A DNA stretch of 64,000 bases, from the NCBI GenBank assembly GCA_030220185.1, contig JASPKZ010007549.1:124001-188000 (forward strand), in the 5' to 3' direction. The notes below the pieces were generated by a model. That model did not search any database. It had not been told where the DNA came from and saw only the letters and a list, made by a program, of their open reading frames with translations. Shown here in pieces: positions 21,290 through 31,660 of the stretch; within the stretch, counting starts at the first letter, position 1; every line of letters begins with the position of its first letter. Both the position numbers and the translations under genes were made by a program. The DNA comes from Diploptera punctata (lineage: Eukaryota > Arthropoda > Insecta > Blattodea > Blaberidae).

Positions 21290-21445
21290 GACAGACCTAG
21301 AAGGCCCTTGGCTGACCAACCGGCTGCTGGCCTCACATCCACGTGTGTTAATCACATAGGTAGACGATCATCTAGCAAGTGTAGGGGTGACATGTGGTCA
21401 GTATGTCGGATCCCCCAGCTGTTATAGCTGGCATTCTCAACCTGA
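21290..21445 (-). mobile_element. SINE-4 3' part
   Basis: The reverse complement matches 31828-31965: CAGGTTGAG, CCAGCTATAAC, CACATGTCACCCCTACACT, GTGGATGTGA. The tRNA-like head is absent. Confidence 0.8.
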
Positions 21446-21684
21446 AAGTATGAATTTTATAATTTTTAATTACCTGTGATTTTCTTATATAATTTCGTAT
21501 TTAAACCTGTTTTTCTCAATACTGCAAAAACTTGGACTTACGCCCCTTTTCTTCTATCCGCCTCATTTTTAGACTCTTTAATTCGCTTATGTTCGTAGCA
21601 TGCTGTGAGGGTTGCTATAGTTGAGTAATTTTTTTTATAATGAAGACCTATATATTTTATCATTACCATATTTGTCATTATTAT

Positions 21685-21687
<3 letters not shown>

Positions 21688-21756
<69 letters not shown>
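21688..21756. repeat. (TTA)n microsatellite
   Basis: Long perfect array. Apparent poly-Ile or poly-Asn reading frames over such arrays are artefacts. Confidence 0.97.
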
Positions 21757-21769
21757 GTATAGTATTATT

Positions 21770-22106
21770 ATGCGATCGACAAGAATTTCAAGAAGGGATA
21801 AGGTCAGAAACACCACAATAAGGGAAATTATGCAAGTTGAAAAAAATATATGAAAAAAATAGAAGAAAAACGTTTGAAATGGTATGGACACCTCAAAAAA
21901 TGGAAGGCGATAGAATACCGAAGAAGATCCTTGATTGGAAAGCTAATTGAAGAAATAGAGGAGGCAGATCTAGAGAACGTTGGATAGATGGAGTGAGGAG
22001 AAGTATGCAAGCTAGAGATTTGAGGGAAGAAGATGATTTAGACAGGAATCTCTGGCGACAAATGACTTTGGGTTGAAGGAGAAACACTGTATTATGGAAT
22101 ATTCCT
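21770..22106 (+). mobile_element. LINE-G-like C-terminus with AAT tail
   Basis: Reads IEEKRLKWYGHLKKMEGDRI, PKKILDWKAN, then RERWIDGVRRSMQARDLREE and DDLDRNLWRQMTLG, with a stop between. The 3' end CACTGTATTATGGAATATTCC is followed by (AAT)n. A related 3' end is at 63.2 kb (minus). Confidence 0.8.
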
Positions 22107-22111
22107 AATAA

Positions 22112-22152
<41 letters not shown>
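22107..22152. repeat. (AAT)n microsatellite
   Basis: Array forming or extending the tail of the preceding LINE. Confidence 0.95.
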
Positions 22153-22154
<2 letters not shown>

Positions 22155-22537
22155 TCCACTGCTGTGGTCTCGAGGTAGCATGCTGCCTTTTCACGCAGAG
22201 GGCCCAGGTTCGATTACCGGTCGGGAGAAGTTTTCTGGCTGGTGTTTTTTTTTTCAGGGTTTTTCCTCACCTATAAGACAAACTACAGGAAACTTTAAGG
22301 TCAAACGGTCCCCGAACATAATCTGACCATCATTATCATCAATATTATATTCACCTCATTAGCTTAAGTTTAGTTTAAGACCTCTTCTGGCGCATCATTA
22401 CCATTATCATCAACTCTTATATCATCGGGGCAACGTTATCCCGCCTTCCAGGTCCCTCAACCTCAGAATTGGGTTACAAGTACGCCATGTCAGGAGAGAA
22501 TACCAGAAATGTCGAAATGACAATCTGAGACGTTTGA
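22155..22537 (+). mobile_element. SINE-2, tail type b
   Basis: Diverged copy: head GTGGTCTCGAGGTAGCATGC, B-box GGTTCGATTACC, then body and tail b with GGGGCAACGTTATCCCGCC. Followed by (TTA)n. Confidence 0.85.
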
Positions 22538-22538
22538 A

Positions 22539-22539
22539 A

Positions 22540-22608
<69 letters not shown>
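22539..22608. repeat. (TTA)n microsatellite
   Basis: Perfect array after a SINE tail. Confidence 0.97.
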
Positions 22609-22610
<2 letters not shown>

Positions 22611-22639
22611 TGGAGCCACTCGTACTGCAATTTCTGAGA

Positions 22640-22890
22640 AAATATTATACATGCCGGAAGGTTGTCAGTTCGAGTCTCTATGGGTCGACATTTTTGAACT
22701 GGCCTAGACTTTCTGCCGCCACCGCACCGTGGTTCTGGGCTAGAAAGTTGGCCTACAAGTCGGCTGCTAGCCTCACATCCAAATGTGCTAAACACAGAGG
22801 TATGGGCTCAACCAGTCAGAACAGAGGTGACATGCTGTTATAGCTGTTTTTTTTTTTTTTTTTCAATCTGGAGCCGCTACTTATTGTAGC
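22640..22890. mobile_element. Rearranged SINE: plus head, minus SINE-4 tail
   Basis: 22640-22700 reads on the plus strand as a tRNA-like T-arm region (GTCAGTTCGAGTCTCTATGG). From about 22755 to 22890 the sequence is SINE-4 3' part on the minus strand (GGCTGCTAGCCTCACATCC...). Two opposed pieces are joined. Confidence 0.55.
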
Positions 22891-23530
22891 TACATGCGTA
22901 TTAATAACAAAATATAGATATAGTCCATAAATTACCAAAATCTGACCATTAATATAAATTTCTGGGGAATTCTATCAGTTTATTCTCGTACAGTTTCTGG
23001 GTGACGGGACTTTTTTGTTTTTAAAAGTTGAAGGCGTAAAATGAATAACAGTCGGCCATGAATTTCCGTTATTGCGTGAAGTTAGAGAAACAGTTATTTA
23101 TTCTCTCTGAATGAAGAGCTGTCACCGGGGCATCGCATTAAAACATTCATAGAATAAACATGGCTGACAAATGAGTTTTTAATATTTGCTGAGTTCAGGT
23201 TGCGATTAAATTACACAGATGTCGCACGTGTTGTTGTATTAGCTCAGAAATAATGAATATGTATCGGTTTAAATTAGTCATTTGTCATTCTGTTACATAG
23301 AAATAACAGTTATGTAGCAGCTACAAATAGCAGATGTTTATGGAAAACAAATATAATGTAGACGTGACTTAATTGTTGTGCATGTTATTACACTGTTTAT
23401 GTAGCTGTTAATCCATGTTGTGTCAATTTCTACATAATTATACATTTCATGTGTATATATCAATTGGAAACACATGTACAACCTCATTTAGTTTTACAGG
23501 TCACAAGTTTGAATCCTGACAGCTGCAAAT

Positions 23531-23531
<1 letters not shown>
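22891..23531. other. Unique AT-rich interval
   Basis: No gene or repeat similarity noticed. Confidence 0.5.
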
Positions 23532-23580
<49 letters not shown>

Positions 23581-23605
23581 TACAATAATAATAATAAGAA
23601 GAAGA
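23532..23605. repeat. (AAT)n then (AAG)n microsatellite
   Basis: AAT array followed by a short AAG run immediately before a LINE-A copy. Confidence 0.95.
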
Positions 23606-24700
23606 AGAAATTAGGACTGGAAGTAAATATCAATAAAACTAAATATATGGTCACATGTAGAAATTCATTCTATAATGGAAATGGACTGCTAATGATAAAT
23701 GAGGGAAATTTTGAGGAAATGGCTGAATTCAAATACCTAGGAACAATAATCACAAATATGAGATGCACAATGAAATTAAACATAGGCTCAATTCTGGAAA
23801 TGCGTGCTATTATGTACTGCAGAGACTTTTGATGTCCCAACTCCTTTCAAAAAACGTTAAACTGAAAATATATAAAACTATTATTCTACCAGTTATATTA
23901 TATGGATGCGAAACATGGACTCTTACTTTAAGGGAGGAAAGGAGATTACGAGTATTTGAGAATAAAGTTCTTAGGAACATTTTTGGACTAAAGAGAGATG
24001 AAGAGACAGGTGAATGGAGAAGACTACAAATTTTTGGACCAAAGAGAGATGAACAGACAGGTGAATGGAGTAGGCTACACATTTTTGGACCAAAGAGAGA
24101 TGAACAGACAGGTGAATGGAGAAGACTGAAATATTTTTGGACCAAAGAGATGAAGAGACAGATGAATGGAGAAGACTACAAATTTTTGGACCAAAGAGAG
24201 ATGAACAGACAGGTGAATGGAGAAGACTGAAATATTTTTGGACCTAAGAGATGAAGAGACAGATGAATGGAGAAGACTACAAATTTTTGGACCAAAGAGA
24301 GATGGACAGACAGGTGAATGGAGAAGACTACTTAACAATGAACTACATGGTCTTTATAGGAAGCCAGATATAATAAGAACGGAACCTTTATAAATATTAT
24401 AATAATTACACATATATTATACGAACATTATTATACTCCAGTTAAGTCTCGTAGACTGCGATGGGCAGGACATGTTGCACGTATGGGGAATGAAAGACTT
24501 GCATGGAAGCTGTTTTTAGGAAAGCCAGAGGGAAAACCCCAGTTGGTAGACCAAGAATGAGGTGGGAGAATAATATTAACTATGATTTGAGGGAAGTATA
24601 TTATACAGGGAATGATTGGAAAACATTAGCTCAGGATAGGGATGTATGGAGAGCTTATGTCCGCGCGGCCATGAACCTATGGGTTCGATAGTGCCAGTGA
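23606..24700 (+). mobile_element. LINE-A with expanded internal minisatellite
   Basis: 5'-truncated at GLEVNINKTKYM. Passes FKYLGTIIT, LPVILYGCETWTLTLREERR, then seven tandem copies of the GPKRDEQTGEWRRL segment (23979-24331). A 60-bp AT-rich insertion at about 24381-24440 splits IIRT from VKSRRLRW. The C-terminus and tail finish at 24700. Several frameshifts. Confidence 0.92.
23979..24331 (+). repeat. 49-52-bp minisatellite inside LINE-A
   Basis: Seven units starting ATTTTTGGACCAAAGAGAG at 23979, 24030, 24081, 24133, 24182, 24234 and 24283. Units 3+4 and 5+6 form two copies of a 101-bp dimer, so the array grew by higher-order duplication. Other LINE-A copies have a single unit. Confidence 0.95.
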
Positions 24701-24704
24701 GTAA

Positions 24705-24765
24705 TCTTTCCTTGAAGTAAGAGTCAATGTTTTGCATGCATATAACTACGAGACTTAACTGTTTT
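24705..24765 (-). mobile_element. LINE-A scraps
   Basis: Two short minus-strand pieces: one matching AAGTAAGAGTCCATGTTTCG and one matching TACGAGACTTAACTGTT. Abut the tail of the preceding plus-strand copy. Confidence 0.6.
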
Positions 24766-25040
24766 TATTAATTTCTATTTTTGCGTGTTTTAAGCTACGT
24801 ACTTGATTTTGTGTGCACACATTCACGTCATAACAGTTAATATTATATTAAAGTTTGATCCTTCTAGGCTTAAAGGTTCTTGAGTTATTGAAGAAAATCC
24901 ATTTAAAAATTTGGAGATTAAAATTTTTAATAAGTCCCATAATTTTTTAGTGCAATTTTGAAATTTTTTTCTACACGACCACTGACTTATTTAGAACAAC
25001 TCTATGCATTAACTTCTCTATATCATTATAATAAAGGAAG

Positions 25041-25105
<65 letters not shown>

Positions 25106-25430
25106 CTCTGCATATGAAAATGTTTGTTTTTTTAATTACTACACACATTTTATTTTTTATTTAAAAAACTATCAACGATGTTTCAAAATCCATGCACAGA
25201 ATTATTAGCCATAGTGTGTGGGACATGCAGTGAAAATGTGGTGCTTCTATCATTAAATTTGTCAATGCTATTTTGATTTGAATGTATTGACATGCAATGA
25301 AAATAATAGTGTGGAAAAGCTAATTTGAAAGTTTGCATGCAGTTAAATTAGAATGTAGCATACATGCCCTCCTACAGTCATTAGGGAGACTTACAAGCGC
25401 CACAGAACACTCAAACTTCGCCAATTTATA
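24766..25430. other. Unique AT-rich interval with (AT)n array
   Basis: (TA)n occupies about 25045-25101. Nothing else recognised. Confidence 0.6.
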
Positions 25431-25444
25431 CCCTAAGGTACGTA

Positions 25445-25753
25445 AGTAAAGTAAAGTGATCCCACGACAGGCCTCAGGAGGCCCTTGGGGTAGTAGGAGG
25501 TTAGGGCTCCCACTTTTTTCTAGACAATCGGCACTTGATGTCAGCCGGGTAGTCAGCCCTGCGTGACGGCCGCCTTTACCCCCAGAACAAGCGTCTGGTA
25601 CTCATTTCCGTTAGAGGCTGAGTCGACCCCAGGGCCATGGTGCCGCCAGAAAGTTTGGGTCAGTTTAAAAATCCTGACCCCACCGGGACTTGAACCCGCG
25701 ACCTTCTGGCTTGTAGCGCAGTACCTTAACCACTACGCTACGGCGTGCCCCCC
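25445..25753 (-). mobile_element. SINE-5, complete, with 14-bp TSD
   Basis: Minus strand: head with A-box-like TAGCGTAGTGGTTAAGG and B-box GGTTCAAGTCCCGG, then a body ending in TCGTGGGATCAC. Direct repeats CCCTAAGGTACGTA lie at 25431-25444 and 25754-25767. A second copy is at 47342-47641. Confidence 0.92.
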
Positions 25754-25995
25754 CCCTAAGGTACGTAGTATTTTTTAATACAAAAAAAACAAAAAATGTC
25801 GAAAATTTCACCTATCACCCCCCCCCTAAGGCCTAAATGGTTCTCGAACATGATGTGGCTATCACAATCTTCCATACTACATTATCCTTGTTTAGTATAC
25901 ATTTTGAATTATGTCACCGATATAAAATATCCTTAATGACAATAATTAAATTCCGCAGAAATGGATTTTTGGAGGCGTTCAGCTGGAATTTCCTA

Positions 25996-26098
25996 GTTTT
26001 TTAGACAAGTTGGGATGACAAGAGTTCCTGTAATGAATGTGAACATCCATTTTCAGAGCTGAGCCTATGTCTAATTTCTTATTGCACCTCATGCATTT
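25996..26098 (-). mobile_element. LINE-A fragment
   Basis: Minus-strand match to the MHKEIKHRLNSG...LLMSQLL region. Abuts a plus-strand LINE-A leader at 26099. Confidence 0.8.
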
Positions 26099-26382
26099 CG
26101 ATCTTTCACCGTAAAAATACAACCGTCAAGAAATGCGGACATGGGTTCAACTGGGGTAAAATTTTCCGGAGGTCAAATAGTCCCCCATTCGGTTCTCCGG
26201 GCGGGGACTACTTCAGGGAACCCATGCCAAAGGCTCAAACATAGGGACATGTTCCTAGGAACATGGAATGTTAGGACTTTATATAATAGCGGGGTGCTAG
26301 AGGTATTAACCTGTGAATTAGATAAATCACTCTTGGATATAGTCGCTTACAGGAAGTTAGATGCCCAGGAGAAGGTACCTCG
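26099..26382 (+). mobile_element. LINE-A 5' UTR and endonuclease N-terminus
   Basis: Leader including CTTTCACCGTAAAAATACAA and ACTTCAGGGAACCCATG, then MFLGTWNVRTLYNSGVLEVL followed by LDIVAY, the first strand of the endonuclease domain that nicks target DNA. Contains the palindrome ATGTTCCTAGGAACAT (26249-26264). Truncated after about 45 residues by FB1 sequence. Confidence 0.8.
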
Positions 26383-26404
26383 TGCATTTAAAAAATATCA
26401 TAAA

Positions 26405-26886
26405 ATAATAAATAATAGTTTTCAAAAACTAAAAAACACGCTTTATTAAAAAAACCGAACTAAAAAATGAAAAATAATTTTAATTTCCAACACGCTTGGG
26501 ATAAAATTAAAGTGGTCAACAAAAAAATCATCTCCAACACATATAGAATAAAACTAGAGTTTATCAACAAAAACAAAATAATTTTACCATCAAAAGCGTG
26601 GGGTGCTCTATATCTGTTAATATATTTGATAATAAACAGACATTGGTAAAAGTAAAGTCTCTAAGAAGAAAATGTAAAAATCATAAAAAAGCACCCCACG
26701 CTTTTGATGGTAAAATTATTTTCTTTTTGTTGATAACTCCAGTTTCATTCTGTATGTGTTGGAGATGATTTTTTTGTTGGCCACTTTAATTTTATACCAA
26801 GCGTGTTGGAAATTAATTTTTTTTTCGTTTTTTAGTTCGGTTTTCTAATAAAGCGTGTTGTTTTAGTTTTTTAAACTATTATTTAT
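26405..26886 (+). mobile_element. Foldback element FB1, copy 2 (loop flipped)
   Basis: Arms at 26405-26607 and 26691-26886. The 83-bp loop (26608-26690) is the reverse complement of the loop in copy 1, while flanking DNA to the right keeps the same orientation in both. Confidence 0.9.
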
Positions 26887-27470
26887 TTTTTATTTTTTAG
26901 TTTTAATATTTTACAGAATAAGATAAAAATGTAAATATCCTTAAATTCGATACTATTGTAGTATGAGCTTAAAAAAATTCCTCCGGGTCGGATTTGAACC
27001 AGCGACCTATGGATTACTCAAACTATATACAACTATAGTTCACCGCTCTACCAACAGAGTTCTTAGAACGATTGAGTAAGAAGTTAAGTCCGCAACCTAT
27101 TATACCGGTTTTTATTATTTTGATTTTCTGCTGATTCTGGCCAGGATTTTAGAAACATTTATGAAATGATTGTATTATCATTGATCCTTTACAAGTATAC
27201 AAAGTTTCAAGTCGATCCAATGATTTTAAGTGGGTTAAAATCGTGTTGAAAGAGTCCCTTACATAGTTACACTGACACTTTTTTGATTTTCTGATGATTC
27301 TGGCCATGAATTTAGAAAAAAAATGAAATTATTGTATTGTCATTGGTCCTTTACAAGTATACAAAGTTTCAAGTCGATCCAATGATTTTAAGTTGGTGAA
27401 AATCGCGTTGAAAAAATCCGTTACATAGATAGATACAGGTCAAGCTAATATAAAGCGTGTAAAAAGATGC
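26887..27470 (-). repeat. FB1-linked unit with duplicated 190-bp module
   Basis: Matches 18421-18860. Here the module with TATACAAAGTTTCAAGTCGA occurs twice in tandem (about 27122-27290 and 27291-27465). Contains the tRNA-Tyr-like segment 26979-27064. Confidence 0.7.
26979..27064 (-). pseudogene. tRNA-Tyr-like pseudogene with intron-like insert
   Basis: Minus strand: CTGTTGGTAGAGCGGTGAAC, ACTATAG at the anticodon position, intron-like insert, ATCCATAGGTCGCTG, and an exact B-box GGTTCAAATCC. The acceptor 5' strand has decayed and the anticodon is altered, so it is not an active tRNA gene. Confidence 0.7.
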
Positions 27471-27480
27471 AGACATTGAT

Positions 27481-27890
27481 ATATATGTCCGTAACAGTGA
27501 TGTGCATACAGTTTTCATGTGCAGACTATACTTCTCTGAGGTGTAGACACTGGGCTGTTTTCATCAAACATGAGCCAACAACAGCTCTACGTCCCGTCCG
27601 TCTATAAAAATTGCGGTTCTGCAGTTGATTTAGCGTTTAGATGTAAGACCACCACCTATCAATACTTGGTTGAAATTTCAAACCCACAACGTTTCAATTG
27701 AAGTATTGATACCACATGTTATCTGAAATCAATAACGAACCTTCAGTCTCTCCAGTGAGCCGTTACTAATATAATATACAGGTTATTTATCTTACAATGA
27801 CTCAAAGTCAGATTTCACGAATGACTTCAATAACATCGCTTTGGTTGGAGATTCGGAACGAAATTCTTAAAACATTTTCATTCTATACAG
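27481..27890. other. Unique interval
   Basis: No gene or repeat similarity seen. Confidence 0.5.
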
Positions 27891-27911
27891 ACCAGCGGTG
27901 GTGTAATAGTT

Positions 27912-28536
27912 CAAATACCTAGGAACAATAAACACAAACAGGAATGAGATGCACAAAGAAATTAAACATAGGCTCAATTCTGGAAATGTGTGCTATTATG
28001 CATTGCAGAGACTTTTGACGTCCCAACTCCTTTCAAAAAACGTTAAACTGAAAATATATAAAACTATTATTCTACCAGTTATATTATATGGGTGCGAAAC
28101 ATGGACTCTTACTTTAAGGGAGGAAAGGAGATTACAGGTATTTGAGAATAAAGTACTTAGGAAAATATTTGGACCAAAGAGAGATGAACAGACAGGTGAA
28201 TGGAGAAGACTACATAACAATGAACTACATGGTCTTTATAGGAAGCCAGATATAATAAGAACAGTTAAGTCTCGTAGACTGCGATGGGCAGGACATGTAC
28301 GTATGGGGAATGAAAGACTTGCATGGAAGCTTCTTGTAGGAAAGCCAGAGGGGGGCGCCCAGTTGGTAGACCAAGAATGAGGTGGGAGAATAACATTAAC
28401 TATGATTTGAGGGAAGTAGATTATACAGGGAATGATTGGAAAGCATTAGCTCAGGATAGGGATGTATGAAGAGTTTATGCCCGCGCGGCCATGAACCTAC
28501 GGGTTCGATAGTGCCAGTGAGTAAGTAAGTAAGTAA
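27912..28536 (+). mobile_element. LINE-A inserted into a SINE-1 head
   Basis: 625-bp 5'-truncated LINE-A from FKYLGTI to the GTAA tail. Includes YGCETWTLTLREERRLQVFE and GEWRRLHNNELHGLYRKPDI. Flanked by 15-bp repeats GGTGGTGTAATAGTT (27897-27911) and GGTGATATAATAGTT (28537-28551), both matching the A-box region of SINE-1. Confidence 0.92.
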
Positions 28537-28605
28537 GGTGATATAATAGTTATGTTCCTTGGCTCGAATCCCGTAGGGAGTCAATGGATTTTTAATTTTT
28601 GTTTC
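28537..28605 (+). mobile_element. SINE-1 remnant split by LINE-A
   Basis: Continues TTATGTTCCTTGGCTCGAA and CAATGGATTTTT, matching SINE-1 with a deletion in the tRNA-like head. The left piece is 27890-27911. Confidence 0.7.
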
Positions 28606-28719
28606 AGGTGAGCCCCTATACCTAATCTTTTTGAGTATAATAGATATCAGCTAATAAAAAACTTGTTGTGTTCAAAATATGGCGGTCTCTAGAGTCAATT
28701 TTTAATTTCGAATTGCAGG

Positions 28720-29476
28720 TAGGTTAATAGCACAAGACCACGATGACATAGAATATATGGCTAAAAAACTAAAAGAAGAATATGAAAAATGGGGACTTTA
28801 TATAAACATTGAAAAAACTAAATACCTGTGTATAGGAGAAGAAATGGAAAATATAAATTTCAACAATGGAGAAGAACTAAAACCTAGTATTGAATGCACT
28901 TATTTAGGAACAAAATTAGACCATTCAGGCGATAACACAGTGGAAATTAAAAATAGAATTGCACAAACAAAACAAGCAATAAATGTTTTAAACTCTGTTT
29001 GGTGGAGCAAAAATATTACAAAAAATAGAAAATCACAAATATATCAAACCATAATTCAGAGCATTTTAACATGTGGTGTCGAAGTCTGGCAAATTCCTAC
29101 CACGGAAATGAAAAGAATTTTAAGTACAGAAATGGATGTTTTAAGAAGATCAGCTGGAAAATCTAGAATGGATAGAATATCAAATAAAGAAATAACGAAA
29201 ATTATGGGTGTACAAGAGGAGCCAGACATCATAGACATTATAGAAAAGAAAAGATTACAGTGATACGGTCATGTCAAAAGAATGCCAGAGCAAAGATTGC
29301 CTAAAATTGTTATGGAAAGGAGGAAGAGAGGAAGAACGAAGAAAACTTGGATAGAAGGGGTACAAGCAGCTATAAATATCAGAGGGTTGGATGAAGATCA
29401 ATGGATGGACAGAGAGGAATGGCGTTTGGTTTCCGGAAGACGGCGGTAGCTGCCATGATACCGGATGATGATAATG
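28720..29476 (+). mobile_element. LINE-D, RT C-terminal half
   Basis: Nearly continuous frame: LIAQDHDDIEYMAKKL, GLYINIEKTKYL, CTYLGTKLDHSG, TCGVEVWQIPT, RRSAGKSRMDRISNKEITKI, then YGHVKRMPEQRLPK and EEWRLVSGRRR. The single break in this stretch is TGA at about 29261-29263, where Trp is expected (QWYGH). The catalytic YADD is upstream and absent. Ends with CCGGATGATGATAATG, a GAT-type tail. Confidence 0.9.
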
Positions 29477-29707
29477 ATTTCAGGTAGACCTAAATCTCCA
29501 TTTCTAATGTTCGAATTTGACTGATTTTTGGGCAATACTTACCTCGGTTAATTTTAATGGCATATACTGAGTTTCGTTCTGAAACATCGAAAATTCCGGC
29601 CGCTAGAAAGATTTTTAAATGTTTGTTTGAGGTGAAACTCCTACATGTAATGGTTAATAGATGACTGGGTGTATCTTCATGAAGAACGGTTGAGCAGTTT
29701 AGAAATA

Positions 29708-30025
29708 CATCCATCCATAGTAATTCTGCCCGAGGGCAGGTCCTTCACTGCAATCATAACACTTTCATGCTATGCTTGCAGCTTTACTAGCGAATTGTAG
29801 GTGTGGTAGCTTCCCGTTGCTTTCCACACCGGTGAAGGATGATGATGATGATGGCCACATAATTTCGGGGACCGTTTGGGCCTTAAAGTTTTCCTGACAT
29901 TTATCTTACAGGTGAGGAAAAACCCCGATAAAAACCTCAGCCAGAAAAACTGCCCCGACCGGGGATCTAACCCGGGCCTGCTGCGTGACAAGGCAGCACG
30001 CTACCTCGAGATCACAGCGGTGGAC
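29708..30025 (-). mobile_element. SINE-2, tail type a, with TSD
   Basis: Reverse-oriented copy from the ATCC tail to the CACCGCTGTGATCTCGAGG head. Flanked by TTAGAAATA at 29699-29707 and 30026-30034. Confidence 0.9.
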
Positions 30026-30171
30026 TTAGAAATATATATAGGACAATATATACTTATCCAGTTATACATATGAAGGGCTTAGAGCAATAACATGATAAGC
30101 CACATATTGTTCTTTCTGAGATATAAGGATTGTTTCAGAAAATTATAAATACTAATTGTACAGTATTGTTG

Positions 30172-30345
30172 TTATGCTCCTCGCCTCAGGTTCCGACGAT
30201 CTCGTGTTCAATGCCGGCAGCGGTTGATCGATTCTTTAGGATGGAAACATCCAAGGAACAAGTCCTCCGGGGTCGCCAGTCTGAAGATTTTCTGCCTTGT
30301 AAAAGATCCTTAAGCCTGAACAAAGAGACCTCTAAGCAAAATTTA
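30172..30345 (+). mobile_element. SINE-1, 3'-truncated
   Basis: TTATGCTCCTCGCC head, CAAGTCCTCCGGGG, GATCCTTAAGCCTGAA and AAATTTACCGA match SINE-1. It stops where R3 begins. Confidence 0.8.
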
Positions 30346-30432
30346 CCGATATTATATTTGAATTCAGGAGAAAAAATACTATCAGAATCACATATTTTTG
30401 TTTCTGAGACAAAAAAAAAAGTTTCTTATTAA
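30346..30432 (-). repeat. Dispersed repeat R3, copy 3
   Basis: Reverse complement of the R3 core found at 11.1 and 15.2 kb. Confidence 0.65.
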
Positions 30433-30478
30433 TAGCGCAGCCCATTGTTAAGCCATGGCCTCTCCTTTGTCAGGAGTT

Positions 30479-31163
30479 ACTTACTTACTCACTCACTGGC
30501 ACTATCGAACCCGTAGGGTCATGGCCGCGCGGACATAAGCTCTCCATACATCCCTATCCTGAGCTAATACTTTCCGATCATTTTCTGTATAATATACTTC
30601 CCTCAAATCATAGTTAATGTTATTCTCCCACCTCATTCTTGGTCTACCAACTGGGCGTTTTCCCTCTGGCTTTCCTACAAGAAGCTTCCATGCAAGTCTT
30701 TCATTCCTCATACGTGCAACATGTCCTGCCCATCGCAGTCTACGAGACTTAACTGTTCTTATTATATCGTGTTTCCTATAAAGACCATGTAGTTCATTGT
30801 TATGTAGTCTTCTCCATTCACCTGTCTGTTCATCTCTCTTTGGTCCAAAAATTTTCCTAAGTACTTTATTCTCAAATACCTGTAATGTCCTTTCCTCCCT
30901 TAAAGTAAGAGTCCATGTTTCGCATCCATATAATATAACTGGTAGAATAATAGTTTTATATATTTTCAGTTTAACGTTTTTTGAAAGGAGTTGGGACATC
31001 AAAAGTCTCTGCAATGCATAATAGCACGCTTTCCAGAATTGAGACTTTGTTTAATTTGTTTCTGCATCTCATTCCTGTTTGTGATTATTGTTCCTAGGTT
31101 TTTGAATTCAGCCACTTCCTCAAAATTTGCCTCATTTGTCATTAAGTGTCCATTTCCATTATA
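30479..31163 (-). mobile_element. LINE-A, 5' truncated
   Basis: The minus-strand frame is open over 170 residues: LLMSQLLSKNVKLKIYKTII, YGCETWTLTLREERTLQVFE, RWAGHVARMRNERLAWKLLV, RPRMRWENNINYDL. The tail TTACTTACTTACTCACTCAC on the plus strand gives GTAA/GTGA repeats. A frameshift lies near 31030. Confidence 0.93.
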
Positions 31164-31173
31164 TGTAATAGGA

Positions 31174-31492
31174 ATAATGAGCGGCTCCGTGGCGCAAGCG
31201 GTTATCCGCTCCCCCCTCCGCTGGGGTCCCAAGATCGAGACTTAGTCACTCCATATGGGTTACGTGGTGGACGAAACGGAGCTTGGGCTGGTTTTGTTTT
31301 TTCCCGTGCCACAATATCATTCCACCATTTCTCCACACTCATCCATTTCGTTCATTTGCCCGTGTGATGGTGCGTCAGGCGAGGTGGGCCGGCAGCCTTG
31401 TCATTCACAAGTCTTTATATAACGGACTTCATCTCATCTCATCCCTCGATCCGACCCTGAGTTGTACACGAGTTAAAGATATATATTCTTAG
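31174..31492 (+). mobile_element. SINE-6
   Basis: tRNA-like head GCGGCTCCGTGGCGCAAGCG, body GTGGTGGACGAAACGGAGC, and end CTCATCTCATCCCTCGATCC. Other copies are at 44.4/45.2 kb and 62.2 kb (minus). Confidence 0.85.
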
Positions 31493-31496
31493 TTTC

Positions 31497-31645
31497 AGTA
31501 TGAGGCGGAACGCTGACCACGGACCACTAAAAATGACATCTATACGAAAACAAGTGTAACTAAATTAGTATGGTTTAAATTCTTCCCTGTAGGGGGAGAG
31601 CGCCTAAATCTATGTAAAGGGAAAACATGGGCTTACAAAAGAAAT
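31497..31645 (+). mobile_element. SINE-1 3' half
   Basis: Matches 3533-3680: CAGTATGAGGCGGAACGCTG, GGGGGAGAGCGCCTAAAT, then GGGCTTACAA. The head is absent. Confidence 0.85.
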
Positions 31646-31660
31646 TCTTAGTAATAATGT

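Noticed and set aside
21688..21756. Poly-Ile / poly-Asn reading frames over TTA or AAT arrays (also near 22.5, 23.5, 38.0, 61.5 and 63.2 kb)
   Set aside because: They are translations of microsatellites without start context, domains or conservation.
25996..26382. Third twin-priming example (minus LINE-A piece joined to plus leader)
   Set aside because: The minus piece lacks the 3' tail and the leader is cut by FB1; two unrelated fragments explain it equally well.
26979..27064. Functional tRNA-Tyr gene
   Set aside because: The anticodon is changed and the acceptor strands do not pair; it sits in a dispersed repeat.
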